From: a bacterium
Lineage (GTDB): Bacteria > Krumholzibacteriota > Krumholzibacteriia > LZORAL124-64-63
DNA: 35,108 bases
Direction of reading: 5' to 3'
Assembly: GCA_024223715.1 (NCBI GenBank)
Contig: JAAEOA010000355.1
Location: 1-35,108 of the forward strand
Positions 32,846-35,108 of the stretch are shown in pieces. Every line of letters starts with the position of its first letter. Position 1 is the first letter of the stretch. The translations under genes and the position numbers were made by a program. Below the pieces are notes generated by a model. It was given only the letters and a program-made list of their open reading frames with translations. It was not told where the DNA came from and searched no databases.

Positions 32846-34378
32846 ATGAAACTGTCCGGTTCCGATGGACGTTCAGGTATGGGCCATTTGGGTGCTATAG
32901 CTGTTTTTGTATTTTTGCAACTGAATGCTGCGTTTGCCATGGCTCAGCAGGATAACACTCCCGTTTTTACTCCAGCAGAAGAAGTGGGTTCCACTATTGC
33001 GGCCCGAGCTGGAGCGGAAACAGTTATGGATTTAACCGCATGTGTTAGCGAGGCTTTGCTGGCCAACGATGCCCTGCAGGCCGAACGTTTGCGTATGGCA
33101 GAGCTGCAAGGGCAAATGAAACAAGCCCTCAGCACAGGATTACCCACTGTGGATTTGGTGGGCGACTGGAGCCGAAGCCGAAGCCCGGTTATGGCTCTGG
33201 ATTCTACATTTGGAGGTTCTGGAGGTGGATTTGCTCCCCCACCAGGATCACCCCTTTGGTTTGAAGATTGGCTTGGGGGTTTTGGCTCTTTAATTCCAGC
33301 TGCTGAAGATATAGAAGCCCAAACTTTTATGCATGCCAATTTGAATTTTTCATGGAACATTAATCCCATGAAAGTTTCCGGAGCCATGGGTGCGGCCAGA
33401 TTGGGGATCGATCGTCAGAAACTCAATGAAACCAATTTTGAGCAAAAGACTACTGAACAAACCATGGTCGCTTATTACAATATTGTAAAAGCAGCGGAAA
33501 AAATTCATGCCGTAAAAGCTCAGCTTTCCAATCAGAATGAACTTTTAAACATCATGCGCTTGCGATACGAATTGGGCATGGCCACTCGGCTGGATACTCT
33601 TCAGGCCGCTGTAACTTTGGCAAATATTCAACCTCGTTTGAATATCGCCGAAGCCGATTTGCGAAATCAGGGGTCCCGCTTGAATGCCTTAATGGGGCGC
33701 CGGCCAGAACAACCTCTTTCCGTGGTAAACTCCCAGTCACTTGAACGAGACCGTATTAATGACGACACAGCTTTGCTTCTGGCTCAGCAACGTCCCGATT
33801 TGGCCTCGGTAGATGTTTTTACCGATATTTTGCGTCGCAATCGGAAAGCTCAGAAGGCTGAGAATATGCCCTTCATAACTGTTAACGGTGCTTATGGATA
33901 TGTAGGAACCCAATTTGATAACATCTTTGAAAATGGACACGATTCCTGGAGTGCAGCAGTGGCATTGAATATTCCTGTTTTTGACGGCATGCTGCACCGT
34001 GGTCTGGTTGCCGAAACTGAAGCTCAGATTCGTCGTACCGAAGCCGAACAATCGGGGCATCGCCGGTTGGTTCAGGTTGAAGTTCTTGAGGTTCTGGCCA
34101 ATTTACGTTTGGCCCGCGGAGTGCTCGATGCCGTTGAATTGAACCTTACCCGAAGTGAAGAAGTCCTTGAAGAAAGCCTGCTCATGCTGGAAATGGGCAA
34201 AATAAATTATCTCGATGTTCTGGTGTCTGAATCCAACCGGGCCGAAGCCCGAAGCAATGTCATCGATGCCAGGTATGAAGTCTTGGCTCTGACCGCTTCG
34301 CTGAAGAGAGCCGTAGGTTATTCACCCCTTGTTTCCCTGCAAAGTATCCCTGGAATGGTGACGGAGGTCTCCAAATGA
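32846..34378 (+). CDS. TolC-family outer-membrane efflux channel
   Basis: This is the outer-membrane exit duct of a tripartite efflux pump. A signal peptide covers about residues 1-33 (AVFVFLQLNAAFAMA). Two internally similar outer-membrane-efflux repeats follow, with long coiled-coil helices at about 190-270 and 400-480. Typical family positions are YELGMATRLDTLQA, ALMGRRPEQPL, RPDLASV, LNIPVFDG and LEMGKINYLDVLVSE. A Pro/Gly-rich insertion occurs near residue 120. The length is 510 residues. AAGGGCG lies before the ATG, which directly follows the TetR stop. The stop overlaps the next start by four bases. Confidence 0.93.
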   Translation: MKLSGSDGRSGMGHLGAIAVFVFLQLNAAFAMAQQDNTPVFTPAEEVGSTIAARAGAETVMDLTACVSEALLANDALQAERLRMAELQGQMKQALSTGLPTVDLVGDWSRSRSPVMALDSTFGGSGGGFAPPPGSPLWFEDWLGGFGSLIPAAEDIEAQTFMHANLNFSWNINPMKVSGAMGAARLGIDRQKLNETNFEQKTTEQTMVAYYNIVKAAEKIHAVKAQLSNQNELLNIMRLRYELGMATRLDTLQAAVTLANIQPRLNIAEADLRNQGSRLNALMGRRPEQPLSVVNSQSLERDRINDDTALLLAQQRPDLASVDVFTDILRRNRKAQKAENMPFITVNGAYGYVGTQFDNIFENGHDSWSAAVALNIPVFDGMLHRGLVAETEAQIRRTEAEQSGHRRLVQVEVLEVLANLRLARGVLDAVELNLTRSEEVLEESLLMLEMGKINYLDVLVSESNRAEARSNVIDARYEVLALTASLKRAVGYSPLVSLQSIPGMVTEVSK

Positions 34379-35108
34379 AACGCATCAATAAATCTAGCTC
34401 CCTGAGCACAGTTATGGGTTCAATACTTTCACTGGCGGCTGTGCTTTTGCTGTTTTCAGGCTGCAAGGAAGAGGCGCCAACTGTTAGTTCACCGGAAGTG
34501 CATCGGAATGTCAGAATTCTGGAAATGACTTCGGGGGAAATGACTGAGTATTTCGAAATATCAGGTCCTGTTGCACCGGTTCAGGGAACCAATTTGAGCA
34601 GCCAGGAAAGTGGTCAGGTAATAAGACTTGCCGCAACCAAAGGCACTGTTCTTTCCCGTGGTGATGTAATTCTCGAATTGGATCGAGGGATATTAAAAGC
34701 TGAAATGAAAGCGGCTGAATCCAATTTTGAAACTCAGAGTTACAATGTGGACAAAGTCAGGAAACTTAATAAAGCAGGCAAACTGAGTCGCATGGAGTTG
34801 CTCACAGCTGAAAGTGCCTATCAGCAAGCCAAATCCATGGCCGCGGTGACTAAAAAACGATATGAACGGGCCATTATTACGGCTCCCTTTGATGGTGTCA
34901 TTGTAGAACGATTTGTTGAGTTGGGTCAGTTGGTTCAACCCGGACAACCTGTGGTTCGCCTTATTGATCCATCAGTCCTGAAAGTAGAGGCATATCTTAC
35001 AGATCAGGAAGTTTCATGGGTTAAAACCGGGACAACAGCTGAAGTCATGCTACAGGGCCAGGATCAAACAGTCCTGGGAACAGTTTCCTGGGTGGCTTTG
35101 GAAGCTGA
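34375..35108 (+). CDS. RND-type efflux periplasmic adaptor (HlyD/MFP family), truncated by the window end
   Basis: The adaptor bridges the inner-membrane pump and the TolC channel. It is predicted to be a lipoprotein: the signal ends FSGC with Cys30. The visible 244 residues hold the barrel-sandwich first half (SSQESGQVIRLAATKGTVLSRGDVILELD), a helical hairpin (about 105-160), the second lipoyl half (ITAPFDGVIVERFVELGQLVQPGQPV) and the start of the beta-barrel domain. No stop is reached: the TGA in the last bases is out of frame. An inner-membrane RND transporter gene would be expected next. The ATG overlaps the tolC-like stop, with GGAGG nine bases before it. Confidence 0.92.
   Translation, partial: MKRINKSSSLSTVMGSILSLAAVLLLFSGCKEEAPTVSSPEVHRNVRILEMTSGEMTEYFEISGPVAPVQGTNLSSQESGQVIRLAATKGTVLSRGDVILELDRGILKAEMKAAESNFETQSYNVDKVRKLNKAGKLSRMELLTAESAYQQAKSMAAVTKKRYERAIITAPFDGVIVERFVELGQLVQPGQPVVRLIDPSVLKVEAYLTDQEVSWVKTGTTAEVMLQGQDQTVLGTVSWVALEA

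Noticed and set aside
35106-35108. TGA at the window end as stop of the adaptor gene
   Set aside because: It is out of frame with the ATG at 34375; the gene continues past the window.

Overview
The window reads as chromosome from a Gram-negative (diderm) bacterium that makes lipid A, has a complete Tol-Pal system and encodes the three-enzyme bacillithiol pathway. The fused LpxC/FabZ protein, the bshC-bshB1-bshA cluster and a Minf_1886-type small protein together point to the Fibrobacteres-Chlorobi-Bacteroidetes (FCB) group or a neighbouring candidate phylum. Strong Shine-Dalgarno sites, frequent GTG/TTG starts and TTGACA-type promoters argue against Bacteroidota proper. This placement is inference from gene content only. 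Nothing resembles phage, an insertion sequence or CRISPR.

Layout. (1) 1-9395, plus strand: an envelope block of bamA, skp, lpxD, lpxC/fabZ, lpxA, lpxB, a DUF374 acyltransferase-like gene and lpxK, with very tight spacing from lpxD onward. (2) 9415-10008, minus strand: a lone unrecognised lipoprotein. (3) 10167-16125, plus strand: nadB, a SAM methyltransferase, then bshC, bshB1 and bshA, mostly overlapping by a few bases. (4) 16201-21783: a Minf_1886-family gene with its own candidate promoter, then tolQ-tolR-tolA/tonB-like-tolB-pal-cpoB and a small cupin, closed by a strong bidirectional terminator. (5) 21846-24804: class 1 fructose-1,6-bisphosphatase (minus), divergent from 1-pyrroline-5-carboxylate dehydrogenase (plus). 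(6) 24881-26941: a minus-strand protein that looks like an AbiEi-type winged helix joined to a degenerate Fic domain, then divergent tRNA-Leu(CAA) and tRNA-Ala(GGC) genes with clear promoters. (7) 26979-28589, minus strand: a family-39-like membrane glycosyltransferase. (8) 28782-32092, plus strand: a TVP38/TMEM64 membrane protein, a PAS sensor histidine kinase and an EamA transporter. (9) 32203 to the window end: a TetR-type regulator, a TolC-like outer-membrane channel and an RND-type periplasmic adaptor cut by the window edge, i.e. the start of a drug or metabolite efflux operon.

How it fits together. Block 1 builds and inserts the outer membrane: lipid A synthesis plus beta-barrel assembly and a periplasmic chaperone. 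Block 4 holds the envelope together during division. Block 3 makes NAD precursor and a low-molecular-weight thiol. The most interesting leads are the Fic-like protein whose catalytic histidine appears to be lysine, the methyltransferase beside the bacillithiol genes (possible N-methyl-bacillithiol synthesis), a divergent LpxK, and a run of non-ATG starts through the lipid A genes. Most of the window is otherwise conserved housekeeping sequence.
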